Below, in pieces: positions 20,441-32,535 of a DNA stretch of 64,000 nucleotides; the stretch's first letter is position 1; each line of letters opens with the position of its first letter. The position numbers and the translations under genes are program-made. Below the pieces are notes generated by a model. The model made no database searches, was not told the origin of the DNA, and was given only the letters and a program-made list of their open reading frames with translations. The stretch lies in contig CAUWAG010000003.1 in assembly GCA_963556695.1 (NCBI GenBank), positions 7,936,001 to 8,000,000 of the forward strand. Direction: 5' to 3'. The stretch comes from Anthostomella pinea (Eukaryota > Ascomycota > Sordariomycetes > Xylariales > Xylariaceae).

Positions 20441-21727
20441 ATGCCCCTCGCCAGAACAAGCTTCCACACCCTCCTGTCCCTGTCCCGTCCCAGCCTCAGA
20501 CACAGCAGCATCCAATCCCTCGCCTGCAAACCCCTCCTATCTACCCGCCACGCCCACGCCCACGCCCACGCCCACGCCCAAGCAGCCGCCATGTCCTCCG
20601 CAGTCAGCAAGCGCCTCGCAGGCAAGACCGTCGTGATCACCGGCGCCTCGTCAGGCATCGGGCGCGCAACGGCGTTCGAGTTCGCGCGCACCGCACCCCA
20701 GAATCTGAAGCTCGTGCTGACGGCGCGCCGCATCGACACTCTCAAAGAAGTCGCGGCCGACATCGCCAAGGAGGTCGGTGACGGCGTCAGGGTGCACCCC
20801 GTGCAGCTTGATGTCAGCAAGCCCGAGCAGGTGAGGGGGTTCGTGGGCGGGTTGCCCGAGGAGTTCCGGGACGTGGATGTTTTGGTTAATAATGCGTGAG
20901 TGCCTTGCCTTTTTCTTTGTTTGATCTGGATTCTGTGGTGGGTGGTGTTCTGGGAGCTGCTTGCGGTGGGTTTCTCAAAGAAGAACGTGAGAATTGAAGC
21001 AGTCGGGAGAGCATGAGAAGGCCAGTCCAGACAACACAGAGACCACCAGAACGGAACGAGAGGCGTACAAGACGGATGGATCACTGACGGCAACCCAACC
21101 ACAGCGGCCTGGTCAAGGGCGTAGCCAAGGCGCCCGAAATCGCCGAGGAGGACCTGAACGTCATGTTCGCGACCAACGTGACGGGCCTGATCAACATGAC
21201 GCAGGCCATCATGCCCATCTACCTGAAGCGGCCCAACGGCGGCTCCGGCGACATCATCAACATCGGCAGCATCGCCGGTCGCGAGCCCTACGTCGGTGGG
21301 AGCATCTACTGCGCGACCAAGGCGGCCGTTCGCAGCTTCACCGACTCGCTCAGGAAGGAACTCATTGCCAGCCGGATCCGGGTCATGGAGATTGACCCGG
21401 GCCAGGTCGAGACGGTACGCAAATCCGTTCTGCTGGACGAACGGAGGAATAAGGACGATTGTGCTGATGTTGAGACAGGAGTTCTCCGTCGTTCGGTTCT
21501 ACGGCGATAAATCCAAGGCAGATGCCGTCTACGCGTAAGTTCTGTCATGAGACACCCCAACCTTCGTCGCTGATAGCAGGTGCAGCGGTTGTGATCCTTT
21601 AACACCAGACGACATTGCTGAAGTGGTTGTCTTCGTTGCGGGAAGAAAAGAGAACATCGTCGTGGCTGATACCCTTGTCTATCCTAGCCACCAAGGCGGG
21701 GCTGGTGCATTACACAGGAAGTCATGA
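20441..21727 (+). CDS. NADP-dependent short-chain dehydrogenase (Ymr226c/YdfG-like)
   Basis: Four exons (20441-20895, 21105-21414, 21479-21534, 21586-21727) add up in frame to 320 aa. The Rossmann motif TGASSGIG, the NNAG motif, the catalytic Ser in NIGSIAGREPY and the YCATK Tyr/Lys pair define a classical SDR. The block IDPGQVETEFSVVRFYGD and the C-terminus TPDDIAEVVVFVAGR match the yeast Ymr226c / E. coli YdfG group, which oxidises L-allo-threonine, serine and related 3-hydroxy acids. A 50-residue basic, Ser-rich leader ending in a His-Ala repeat (hexamer CACGCC) precedes a second Met (20591, MSSAVSKRL). The long form could be mitochondrial and the short one cytosolic. Confidence 0.88.
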
Positions 21728-23244
21728 ATATGGCAGGTACAGAACTGGGATATTCATCTAATAAATACGGAATAGAGAGGATGATCTAGTTGCGGCTGCG
21801 CGAAGCATTCCGTCACGATCCCAGCATCAGATTCGCTACGATGGTCGTTTGTCGATAGACCGACTTACCGGTAGAATGGATCACGGTGCTTGGATGTATA
21901 TAAGAACCTGCTGTATCACCAGTCAGCGGGCTTTCAACACTCAGCTTGCGATCTGAAATGGTAAAGTTGTATCAATTCAGGTAAACCGTTTTACTCATTC
22001 ACCCGGGTCGGCCGTCTCACTCCTCACCTCAAGACGAGACGTGGAGATCAACGGCACGGAAGACAGCATTACAGCCCCGACAGTCCCCAACACGAGGTCA
22101 GATATGTCAAGTAATTATAACTCCACAACCGATCATCACAAACCCAGAGGGTCAGCTCCGGTGCGGGAGGGTGGCTCGACCCGATGTGAGATAGTGGAAT
22201 GGATAAACTAGGTTTCATCATGATGAAAGGGATGGGAGGTAGCGGTAGGGGATCGTATCAACTTACTACATGGTCAGTGGGTGACTGAGCCAAGTGCTCA
22301 GCAGCATGATGTCGACGATCTGGAGTATCTGTTTGTACGACTGTCAGTTGACTGATATAAAGACCAGCAGCAAGCAGTAGGACGAGGATGGATGTTCAAT
22401 CAGAGTAAGTTTTTTGGTATGGGGTATCTTCACATAGGTTCAGAAGCAGAACTGTATTGATAGTTCTCATCATTGACATTGGGCATGGGCATAGAGGAAA
22501 GGAAAACTCGGTTCACTCACCGTCATCAATACTCCCATCAATGGGTGAATGTCAAGCCAGGTGGCGCTGTGGTCCTGCTAGAAGCCGTGTTAGCTTGCCG
22601 GTCAAGTGTGACTTTTTACAAGAACGTGGGATGGGTTGGTGCTTCAGATGGTAGTGCATGTTGTTCAGATGCTCAGGTGATCGCTAGAACTGTGGAAAAA
22701 GAGATCATCAATAGCGATGGGCTTGGAGGGATGTGCGGACAAAATGTATGACTTACTCAGTGATCGCGTCGAACTGGGTTTGCTGAGGTGGTCTGGACGC
22801 CCGAAATCCAGGCTACTCGACACCCAACTTCAATCCCATTTGGAAGCTGTTCGTGCAATGTCTGACAGAGTATTGCGTGCGTTCGACACAGCAATAATAC
22901 GTTCCAGCAGAGGGTGGAGAGGGTGAAGAGGCTGATCTGGGCGATAGAACTGTTGGATGTTGTGGAAGGAGAGAAACATCTGAGAGGAGTGAAAATATTT
23001 AAGCTTGGGAAGGGATTTAAAGGTCTGCACTGGTCCGTGCCCAACCAGAGCAATTGGCAGGCGGGTCCACGGGTTGGCGGGGCACTTTTGGTCGCAGCGA
23101 GTTGTTTGCTCAGCAGGCTGCAGCAGGTCAGTGCTACTCCAAGAATTCCATGTGCAATTTTCCAAACTTCGGGAAAGAGCTCCAACGACGACCACCGCCT
23201 CCCTGCGAGCGACCGAACTGGCAAGGAAGAGGTAATAGACGACG
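21728..23244. other. Intergenic region
   Basis: Short frames on both strands with no recognised product or good splice continuity. Two frames on the minus strand at 22757-23351 overlap the first exon of the exosome gene and are judged shadows. I see no RNA gene. Confidence 0.35.
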
Positions 23245-24177
23245 ATGGCCGACCGGAGACGCGTAAACGGACCAGTAGGCCCAACGGCGCCTCCTGTATA
23301 CAATACCGCCGCACACAAGCCTATCGCGAAGGAGAAGGCAGACAACTCCATTCGAAAGATCTGTAGGTCTAGCTAGTCCGTCGTAGTGATCTCCATTGGG
23401 CTATACTGATATTGTATTTGCGCAGTTCTCAAGACAGGAGTGACCCCTTCCGCATCCGGCTCTGCGTACCTCGAGCTTGAAGACCCCAAGGCGAACAGTC
23501 CTAGCAGTACGAGCTTGAAACTCACCTGTACTGTCCACGGCCCCCGAGCTCTACCGCGATCTGCGCCATTCTCACCGCACATCATCCTCTCGACCCATGT
23601 CAAATACGCACCCTTCGCGACGAAACAGAGACGAGGCTACCTGCGCGATTCGAGCGAGAGGGACCTCGGCGTACATCTGGAGACGGCATTACGGGGAGCC
23701 ATCATCGCCGACCGGTGGCCCAAGAGCGGAGTCGATATCATTGTCACCATCATAGAAGGAGACCAGGATCGCAACGCCCCAGAGAACAAGAGCGACGAGG
23801 GCTGGGACATGATGAACGTCCTGAGTGGTTGTATCACTGTTGCTTCGGCGGCCATTGCGGATGCGGGCATCGACTGTGTTGATACTGTTGCTGGAGGCGT
23901 GGCGGCGCTGGTGGCTAGACAACCAAACAGCCCGCCTGCCATCGTCTTGGACCCGGCGGTCTCGGAGTATCACAAGGTGTTTGCAGCTTGTTGTGTTGCC
24001 TACCTGCCCACGCGGGATGAGATCACGAATATCTGGTTCAAGGGTCAACTACCCGGCGCGGACAGTATGCTCTACAACAGAATGGTTGAGAGAAGCTTGG
24101 TTGCTTGTCGCAATGCCAACCGTGTTGTCATCACGGCCCTGAACGAGACGGTTCGACCAGGCAAAGAGTCAGCCTGA
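23245..24177 (+). CDS. mtr3: Exosome complex core subunit Mtr3
   Basis: Two exons (23245-23362, 23426-24177) join in frame as KIF-LKTGV to give 289 aa. It is an RNase PH-like ring subunit of the RNA exosome, which degrades and trims RNA 3' ends in nucleus and cytosol. In eukaryotes these ring subunits have lost catalysis and serve as scaffold. Family landmarks are MADRRRVNGPVGPT, SGSAYLELEDP, KLTCTVHGPR, RRGYLRDSSERDLGVHLE, WPKSGVDIIVTIIEG and MNVLSGCITVASAAIADAG. The intron is 63 nt (GTAGGT...GCAG). Length fits fungal Mtr3 (about 270-300 aa). Confidence 0.92.
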
Positions 24178-25171
24178 AGTCACCCACCCGATGGGTACAG
24201 AGTGCCCCCAAGGCGAGGCTTCATGGAAGGATGATGAGCGGCCTGCAATATGACTGGCTTTGCAGATTCCACCATTGGAACCGCGGTCAGCGGTACACAA
24301 TCGATGATGGCGCATTCATAAGGGCAAGACAGGCCACATGAGTTATGTATGCAGCCTCGAGGTCTTCAACTCTTCCTGGATACGGGGGGAGGGAGGATGC
24401 TACCCCGCGAGAAAAAGGGGAATCCTGCACTGTTGGTGCCGAGAGGCAGAGAGCATCTGATGGCTGCAGTCCTCACGAATGGGATGTTGTTGATCGATTT
24501 GATCGTAGTAGGAAGATCTGGACACTGAAGAAGGAAGGGCTACCTATGGTAATCTAGCCCTACGAGGTATGGAGTAGCTTTGATGAAAGATCAGTGTACC
24601 GTCGAGAAGGATAAGATGGCACGCTACCTCCCAGGTTATCCGTGCTTATGAAGGCGTGACGACGACAGCCTCCATTATGTAGGCAATAATTTGGAAGACT
24701 TTAAGCGGCAACAGAGCGAATAGTGAATGCAGTAAGCACGCAACAGCTGGACGCCAAGGCCAAGGCCAAGGCGTTGGGCGACCCGGTCTGCCGTGGGTGT
24801 CGCAACGGCCGCTGGCGGGCCGCTGGTACATGCATACCTACCTAGGTAGTAATCTGTAATAAACTTCAAAGTTCGACCAAGCCCACCTGACACACTCCAG
24901 AAGTGAAGACTGATGAATCATCTTCATTGCATGTAACTAAATAATACAAGTCAATCCTTTGGGGATCGCAACATCAGTGATCCGGATATGCACCGGCTAA
25001 CCTGACGAGAGTGGTTCAGCATTCCTTCCAGAACTGCCTGTCCTTGCTACTAGCTAGCTGGCCGGCCCATCCCTTGCGATCGCCGACCCGCGGCCGGCTT
25101 ACGCTACCTCCAGCTACCTCTCAAGGTTGGAGGTCCACCACGAACTTGTTGGTTAGTGATAAGGTCCGACA
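24178..25171. other. Intergenic region
   Basis: No convincing gene. Contains a short tandem GGCCAA repeat (about 24757-24778) and a CTACCTAGGTAG palindrome (24837-24848). Confidence 0.35.
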
Positions 25172-28100
25172 ATGGCATCGCCAGGTGCAGCTCTGGCACC
25201 AGCGCCTACCGCCTTCGATAACGCCGGCGTCTGGCACAACATCACCTCTTGGACCGTCCAGCATCTCCGGCACTCCGTCAACGTCACGCGATACGCCCCG
25301 TCGCTGGAAGACCTCATATTGGCCGGGCCCAGGATACTGACCAGGCTAGGCTCTATCATTAGCTTCCCCGATGCGATCGACGGCTTTGGACAGCGAGTCA
25401 TCCCGGACCCTACCGGCTCGGGCGACTACTTTTTGACCACGACCACTGCCGAGATGGCCGCCGACGTCTCCGAGGTAGCTGCCAATCTCGCCAACGTGCT
25501 GGACGACGATCAGGACCCCGCCGCCATGGTCTCGCGCTTCTCCATGGAGGGTGGTGGTGCTAAGGGCTTGGGGAGCGTCTTCAGCTATGCTACGAGTAAA
25601 TGGGCATTATGTTGCATTGCTATGGTAGGTCCGTCCAGTGCCATGAGTGGGAATGGTTGGAATACAGATGCATACCCACGTGCCTTGCTTGCTGCCAATA
25701 CCTCTGCAGCAGCACATACATGACAAACGCCTTTAAGTGCCACTCTTGCTAACTTTGGACAACAACAGGCTATTATTCTCAATCGCACCCACATATTCGC
25801 GGCCTCACGAAGAAGACTACGACTTACATGGCCCATACGAGTCCTCCTACGCGTCCTACCGATTGTCCTCTTCGTATACCAAGCTCGGCAGCTCCTCCAG
25901 GCGATCCAATGCCAGACCTCCCCCGACTTCGCCGAGATGCGCTGGGGCAACTCAGCCAAGACTTCCGATCTCATGTTTGCCCATCCGGGGGGTTATCTAC
26001 ATGGCCTCAGTTCGACATTATTGTTTGGTGCTACCGACTACGATAGTTGCCGTGCGATCAACATGATTCCCTCGAACAACCAGGACTTCTCCAACGAATT
26101 GCGGGGCTCTCTATCCCAGCTATGGCCTCTTTTCGGAACACTCTGCCTGAGCCAGTTCCTGGAGACCATATCCTGTTCTGTGCAAGGGCGACTGGTGGCT
26201 GTCGAGACGGGCATGACGCTTTTTGAGCATTCGTTGGCGTTTGCTGAAGCTGATTCTTCTATTAGCAACCAGCTGGGATGGGGGATCTTCTCGAGCGGCA
26301 GCACTTCCAACGTCACGTTCCAGCAAGCTTCAGGGGCCAACATAGCTATCTCCAGGTCCATGATCATGAAACGGGTTAACACTCCGCCAGAGGTTCTCCT
26401 AGTAGCCTTCATCTCCGCCATGAGCCACATCACGAGCCATGTCTTGGGCATCTTCGATCTCCAGAGCAGGTTCCGTCTGTTTAGTACAGGCTTCTGGGCC
26501 ATTTGTTTTATGGGAAGCCTTTTTGCTGAAGCCTTGAACTTTTCACTTGACGATCCTTCAAACATGGGACTTTTCCGGTTCCCAACCGTCTGCATCATAG
26601 GCTTCATACCTCACGTCATGGTGTTGGCAGGTATCATGGTCTGTTTCACGATATACTCACTTGCATTAGTCCTGGCTGCCCTGGAGCCCCCGGACTCACA
26701 GAATGATGGACTGCCGTTGACTTTCAGCGAGCGAGTACTTCGAGCACACGAGAACATGCAAGCCAATGTCTCGCTGGCTGACATTCGCATTTCGCGTGCC
26801 TTGGACTTTTACACCGCTCTGCTGAGAACCGGCTTTGGAGTCATAACGATGGCAAGTGAGGCCGTGTACCTCAACGAAGACCGTAATGTCAACCTAAAGC
26901 GTCACACGTGGCTTGAGGAGGAACGATACCGTGAACTGGAGTCACTGCGCACGCAATGGGCTTCCGGATTAGGAGCTTCGCGTTACGACTCGGTAGGAAC
27001 GATCGGAATGGTGCCCATCAAGGACGACCAGATAGGCGCATCGACTGGGTATGCGCGTGAGCGAGCTGCACAGAGCGTACCGAAGTCCCGTGTTGGAGAC
27101 AGAAGATCCAGAGACGGTGTTGGTGCTGCTGAGCGTAGTTCGCGGTGGCTCCTAGCTCTGGAGTTCCTGATGAATATCAACCGGTTACTTCTGCGGTGGA
27201 GCGCATTCATAATGCTTAAGGGTCTTGCTCGGATTGGCATAACTCGGAGACCCTCGTTTCTGGTGTACCTCTCACGCGGGCCTGTGCAGGGCGAACCCGA
27301 CGAGAAGCAATCGGGCACCGACTCGAAGACGCGTGCCAGACTTGGCAGACATGGCAGGTATGCGATGCTCCTTAATGACGAGAACGTAGACGTGGAAGCC
27401 GAGGTGCGACGACGTCTGGAGCGATCTCCCGATACGGCCAATATTGCCGAGAAAGAACTGGACACACGTCTGTATGATTCGTGGAAACATGAAGGGCTTT
27501 GGGGCACAGTTGACACAAGCGGCGACTGGGAGCCCAACGACAGTGACGATGAGTGGGACACGACGAGTATGATTCACAGCGTAGTCGGAGATAACGACCT
27601 GGAAGAGCGGGATCGTTGGATAGACAAAGACGACAAAAGCGAAGCTGAGGGTCAACGGACACCGACGCAGGGCTCTTTCAGCTTCTCACGCGAAACGACG
27701 CCTCTCGACCAGCTGATCGATATGAAAGACCTTGCGCGCCTTCTACATCCAACGAGCCCGGACGACACGCGCCAGGCACACACCCTCGCTGCGCATCTCA
27801 CCAGCGACCGCATCGTGACACGCGCGCAATTCGCCCGCATGCAGCACAACGAGCGCGGCCGACTCCTCACAACGGGCGCCGACAGTCGCCGTCGCCACGC
27901 CGCGCAGTACGCTAGTGGAAACAGAAAGCTCTCCGATGACGAGGAGGCTAAGCTTCTCGAGCAACTGATGATCGCTCGGCGCAACGAGGTCGCCAACGCA
28001 GCCCTGCCAAACGGTAACGACGACGGGCCGCAATGTGTCGTGTGCCACTCGGCGCCGCGTAAGATCATTGTGTGGCCGTGCCGCTGTCTGAGCCTTTGCG

Positions 28101-28195
28101 ACGAGTGCCGGGTCACGCTCGCAATGAACAACTTCGACAAGTGCGTGTGCTGCCGTCGTGAGGTTATTAGCTTCAGTCGGATCTACGTGCCGTGA
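25172..28195 (+). CDS. Membrane RING-finger E3 ubiquitin ligase, Asi-like
   Basis: Two exons (25172-25624, 25769-28195) join in phase 0 to give 959 aa. The middle part holds several hydrophobic segments (e.g. FRLFSTGFWAICFMG, VLAGIMVCFTIYSLALVL), so the protein is multi-pass. The last ~45 residues form a variant RING: CVVCHSAPRKIIVWPCRC, LSLCDEC and CVCCRREV. This C-terminal RING after several membrane spans resembles the yeast Asi1/Asi3 ligases of the inner nuclear membrane, which degrade mislocalised proteins and latent transcription factors. The N-terminal ~150 residues are soluble. Between the membrane part and the RING lies an acidic, charged region. The Asi assignment rests on layout and RING type, so the exact orthology is uncertain. 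Confidence 0.75.
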
Positions 28196-28649
28196 GCGCC
28201 TCGTCTCTCCGGCCGTCGTTCCAAATACGAGTGGCGTGCCAGGGCCAAAGAAACATAAACCTTTCTCGTCCCATTGCCCTCCCTCTTCTTCTGTCGATAT
28301 TGGTTGGTTCGGAATTGAGTGATGTATGAAGATGAAGATGAACGTGGACATGGCGCAAGCAAGCACAGAGGCATTCGACTCCATTAGAGCATGGACTGGG
28401 CATAAATTGCAGGACAGCAAGATTCACACCATTGGGCTGGCATTCTTACGGGTTTTGATTTGGGAGGAATGACCACAAAGCAAGCAAGGTTTGGAGTTCT
28501 GGCTTTCTAGTCACGACGGAGCGAGCCACAGTCGCATTTGGAAGGTTGCTTGTCATGAAACTATTGTAGCGTTGTATGTTATGTATTGCTTGCATGTTCG
28601 CTAGAGAACAGTGTAAAGACGACCGACTGGCAATGCTGAACCGAGGAGT
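28196..28649. other. Intergenic region between convergent genes
   Basis: Convergent 3' ends of the RING ligase (plus) and Sen34 (minus). No gene seen. Confidence 0.4.
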
Positions 28650-29648
28650 CTACATCCCCGCCCACTCTATGCAGAAGGTTCGTACATGCGGTATTGTGCC
28701 ATCACCGCCTTTGCCGTGGCTGGCAGTGATATCCACACCCCTGCCTGTGTCATTGCCATCAATATGCTCCGTATGAGTCTCAGACACGGCTCCGCCCAGC
28801 AAGTACCCCTTCTTCACACCAGTGCCCAGCCGGCCTCCGGCCACGATGTCAAGCATTGTGATCTCCTCCTCCCAGCCGTGATGCGTGGCCTGGAAGTGGC
28901 TGTGGAAGCGCAGCGGGTCGCCGGGGTACACGTTGTAGTCGCAGCCGAACCGCAGGCCGGGCATCATGTAGTAGCCCTTGTGTTGGAGATGGGCGTACAG
29001 CGGATAGGAGGCCGGGACTTCGATAGCTGGGCTGGGTATGGGGCTGGTGATGGGTTGTTGATGTGGTGGTTGCTGGGTTAGTAGGAGGCTGCTGGTCGTG
29101 TGAGTCACTGCGTAGCCCTCGGGCTCTGCTTCTGGTTTGGGAGTTGGGTCTGCTGGTGTGGGCGCGGGGGACGAATCGAAGAGACTGGCCTCCTCCTCGT
29201 CTTCGGTGCCCTTTCGAGGGGATTCCGTGCTAGACGAGGGCTCCGACTTCTTGTTCTTTGCTTTTACTTGTGATGGCTTGGGTTTCCTCCGTTGCTGGTC
29301 CACGAACTCCTGATATGCCGCTCTGCCCTCGTCCTTAAGCGTTTGCAGGTAGGCCTGTCGGGACGGCGCGTCGAGCGACGCGAGTCGAGCTGGGTGGAAT
29401 GCCGCGTCGTCAGCTACATACGCTACGTGCTTATCGACCAGTACCTTGACCTCTTCTGGCATCAGCTCCAGAGGCAAGCCCATGAAGACGTTCTGCTGGG
29501 GGTTCTGCGGCGTGGTCCCCGTGAAGACTGAGCACATGTTGTGGTTCCTACGCAGGTACATCACGTCGTCTATGTCGAAGATCAGATACCGGCCAGCGAG
29601 CTTGGAGATCCTCAAGGGAGCATGGCTCGTAGAGGAGGTCATTGTCAC
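28650..29648 (-). CDS. sen34: tRNA-splicing endonuclease subunit Sen34
   Basis: A 332-aa intronless protein, one of the two catalytic subunits of the heterotetrameric enzyme that cuts introns from pre-tRNA (Sen34 cuts the 3' splice site). The N-terminal domain (LAGRYLIFDIDDVMYLR) and C-terminal nuclease fold (YPLYAHLQHKGYYMMPGLRF, DYNVYPGDPLRFHSHF, GVKKGYLLG) match the family. By spacing with archaeal EndA, Y241, H251 and K279 or K280 are the catalytic triad. The linker between the domains (~residues 120-210) is Pro/Ser/Glu-rich and low-complexity. The start at 29648 (MTMTSS) is the first Met. An intron-containing tRNA lies in the same window, which is suggestive but not evidence of linkage. 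Confidence 0.92.
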   Translation of the reverse strand: MTMTSSTSHAPLRISKLAGRYLIFDIDDVMYLRRNHNMCSVFTGTTPQNPQQNVFMGLPLELMPEEVKVLVDKHVAYVADDAAFHPARLASLDAPSRQAYLQTLKDEGRAAYQEFVDQQRRKPKPSQVKAKNKKSEPSSSTESPRKGTEDEEEASLFDSSPAPTPADPTPKPEAEPEGYAVTHTTSSLLLTQQPPHQQPITSPIPSPAIEVPASYPLYAHLQHKGYYMMPGLRFGCDYNVYPGDPLRFHSHFQATHHGWEEEITMLDIVAGGRLGTGVKKGYLLGGAVSETHTEHIDGNDTGRGVDITASHGKGGDGTIPHVRTFCIEWAGM

Positions 29649-30033
29649 GGTCTCGCAGCAGATTCAGTTCCTGTCTTCTCGTGAGTCAGTCTCGAGTCTT
29701 GCTGAAGTTTGCGTGGAAGGAATTGTGGGATGATTGGACGATCATATTCCAATGAAAAAGGTATCAACATGTTGTGTTCAGAGGATTGACAGATATGGAT
29801 TTGTGTAATCATTCGTCGAGTGGTAAGTGGATAATTGCTTGGACTTACCTGCTGCTTGTCTGTAGTTGAAGACTGGGAGAATGTTGAGCTGGGTGCGATT
29901 TGGAGAAAATGGAAATAAAATTTTAGGGTGGGTTGGTGGGGCCTGATACCAGTATCCGATAAGCAGTAAATTCGGCCCCTGGAATCATAGATCGCCCACC
30001 CCCTATTCGCCGTACTATTTGCTTCCAAAGCTC
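29649..30033. other. Sen34 promoter and Elp4 3' region
   Basis: No gene. The ~385 bp hold the Sen34 5' region and the downstream end of the Elongator gene on the same strand. Confidence 0.4.
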
Positions 30034-31254
30034 TCAGAATTCCATGTTGGCTTTCTCGGAATCGCCCTGTTTCTTCTGTTCCGGTTCGCCGTCGTCGGCA
30101 GGAGGCAGATAGAATGGCTTGATAATCAGACCCTTCGACCGGCTCAAGCTGAACGATTGGTCGTCGTGCGATGAATGGGAGCCACCACCCTTCTCGTGGT
30201 ACACCGGCAGACTGTGCACCTTGATAAGGCCCTGAATCTGCTCTTCGGATTTGGAGTCTGACTTCGCCGATGGAGGAGGTGCATGGATAGAGCTTGATTG
30301 AAGCGGAATGAACTCGAGCACACCGTCACACAGGAGCTCCATCCATCTAGTAAACCCAGTAGTCCGTGGGTATAGTGACAGAGGCAGGGTCAGTATGACA
30401 GTCAGTTGTTTTGGATACTGCCTCAGTAAGGCCCTTAACGCATGGAGAAACTGCAGAACCTCTTGAGGGCGACAAGACGAGCTGGCGTACATGGTCGGCG
30501 AGAGCAGGCCTGAGACTATGACTCGGTGAACCCCTGACGGCGGTGAACTTGCCAGTTTCGAGGATAGATCCTTGATGAAGAGCTTGAAAGGTGATGAGGT
30601 CTCGTTGGGTCGTCGCCCCGGGCTTGGGATCATCATTGTTGGATGGAAGCCAATTTGGCCCTTCACATCACCAGCAACGAGCCTCTTGGTAAGATCAAAT
30701 GAATGACAAAAGGTAGTGCTAGGTCCTGTAGCGGAGCTACTCTGTCTCTGCTGAGCATCCCTGTCTAATGCACTCGTTAGATAACCATCGAGTTGCCACG
30801 GAGGAGGAACTCACAGCATACCTCTTGGTGCACCCACTGATCCCAGACTCTCGTATCTCCAGGCAATCTTCATCTTGTCACTAGACCCTGTTTCGGACTT
30901 GGTTGCCGACTTGACATCGCTTGACAGTCCTGGCAACTCAGCTCGCCAGCCTTCATGTAAGCCCAGGGCATGGATTTGGTGCCCTTGGACAAGGCCTTCG
31001 GCAACGTAGTAACGGAGTAGAATTCCAGCAAAGTCAGTTGTGCCATGCTCTCCAATAAGAAGAGAGGTTCCCAGCGGTAGACCGGAGTGGCCAGCCAGTA
31101 AGTTGTCCAGAGAGGCCGTTCCCGTAGAAGTGGTTGGCCGACCATCCAGAGGAGAAGGTCGAACTCCAGGAATGGAGGCAGCCTCGGATTTCGAAGCCGT
31201 TGACTGAGTGGAAGCCGAGCTGCTTATGACAGCGCTTCTTTTTCTGAAAGACAT
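30034..31254 (-). CDS. elp4: Elongator complex subunit Elp4 (PAXNEB family)
   Basis: Two exons (31254-30822, 30764-30034) join as APR-D-RDAQQ in frame to give 387 aa. Elp4 is one of the RecA-like subunits of the Elp456 ring of Elongator, which binds tRNA and supports wobble-uridine modification. Landmarks are SLDNLLAGHSGLPLGTSLLI, MKIAWRYESLG and FCHSFDLTKRL. The C-terminal half (SPFKLFIKDLSSKL, RVIVSGLLSPTMY, LTVILTLPLSLYP) contains the RecA-like core. The intron is 57 nt (GTATGC...TTAG). An alternative acceptor four bases downstream would break the frame. Confidence 0.9.
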
Positions 31255-31736
31255 CGTCTAATCACTCAGATTCGAAGACACCACACCACGAACATCAAGT
31301 AAATGAGGGAATGAGGGGGGGTGTTACTGCACAGCAGGGCGACAAATATATGTAAAGTGGATCAATAGTCGCACCAAAGAATTGACTGAGCAAACCCAAT
31401 GATCAATCAGGGCTGCGACCAATCGATGTTGCCGCTGTCCGGCACCTGCAGTGTCTGTCTAGCGCAGCAGAGCCTCAAAGCCCTGCAACTACAGGGCTTC
31501 ACCGCTTTCAGCTCCCCGCAGTAACGGCCCAAATTCCACCTGCAGCTCGAATTGCAGATCAAAAAATTCCATCCACCACCGACAAGCTTTGACAAAGTTG
31601 CAATTCATTCGGTACCTATACATCGAAGCATTCAACTCAACAAGCAATCTCACAGCCGCATAGAGATCAATACCTCCTTTCTCCGGCTCGACGACCCTCC
31701 AAACCCCGCGGAACAAAGCGCAGCCCGTAGCCCACC
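31255..31736. other. Divergent promoter region of Elp4 and Rpb8
   Basis: Elp4 (minus) and Rpb8 (plus) start on either side of this ~480-bp interval, which holds both promoters. A run of G (GAGGGGGGGTG) lies at about 31313-31322. No gene seen. Confidence 0.45.
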
Positions 31737-32281
31737 ATGTCGAACCACGCCGGCGACGCGCAGCTCTTCGAGGACACCTTCACAGTGACCGACTACGACC
31801 AAAGCAAGTACGATCGCGTGGCGCGGATCACCTGCACGTCGGCCGACTCCCAGACGGAGATGAAGCTGGACATCAACATCGAGCTGTTCCCGTGCCGCGT
31901 GGGCGAGACGCTGCAGGTCGTGCTGTCGACCAGCCTGTCGCTTGACGGCAACAAGGACGACGAGGAGGAGCGCGGCTGGAAGGACGTCCGCGGCGAGTCC
32001 TCGCTCGCTGACATGTACGACTACGTGTGCCACGGCAAGATCTACAACTTTGAGGACGGTTCCGAGGGGGAGACTATGTGAGTTTTTCTTTGTTCTCTAC
32101 GGTCCGTCTGGCTGGCTTGCGCTGGAACGTATATTCGTGAGGATGGGATATCGAGACTGACCCTGGATAACGCAGTCGCGCCTACATCTCTTACGGTGGC
32201 CTGTTGATGATGCTCGAGGGTCCGTATAAGAAACTGACCCCGCTGCGCGTCGACAACACCTACCTCCTGGTCAAGAAATGA
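31737..32281 (+). CDS. rpb8: RNA polymerase I/II/III shared subunit Rpb8 (RPABC3)
   Basis: Two exons (31737-32077, 32176-32281) join as ETM/I-RAYISYGG in frame to give 148 aa, the normal length. This OB-fold subunit is common to the three nuclear RNA polymerases. Landmarks are LFEDTFTVTDYDQSKYDRVA, RITCTS, DINIELFPCRVGE, YDYVCHGKIYNFE and YGGLLMMLEGPYKKLTPLRV ending in YLLVKK. The intron is 98 nt (GTGAGT...GCAG). Confidence 0.95.
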
Positions 32282-32535
32282 TCTAGCTATTCGGTCATAG
32301 ACATCACGCCCATCCACGACTTCACGACGATCACGAGCGGGTAGGAGGGGCAAGAAGGGGAATAGAGCACCAAGGGGGGAGGCTTCGCAGGCTATATGTG
32401 TTGGGTATCAGAGCGCATTGGTGCGCCATTCTATTGAGAGGGTTCATCGCCGGGTCAAAGATATGTCCGCATCTGGCTATCTAATATGTTCAATACGAGA
32501 GATCTCGAGGGATCTGACTGAAGAGCGTGTCGGTT

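Noticed and set aside
20314..21102. 262-codon minus-strand frame over the SDR gene
   Set aside because: It is antisense to conserved SDR exons and crosses their intron; low-complexity Trp-Ala repeat from the CACGCC hexamer.
22757..23351. Two overlapping minus-strand frames of 173-185 codons
   Set aside because: They overlap the first exon of Mtr3 on the opposite strand, lack splice continuity and have no recognisable domain.
26038..28420. Several minus-strand frames over the RING ligase gene
   Set aside because: Shadows of the long plus-strand exon; no domain.
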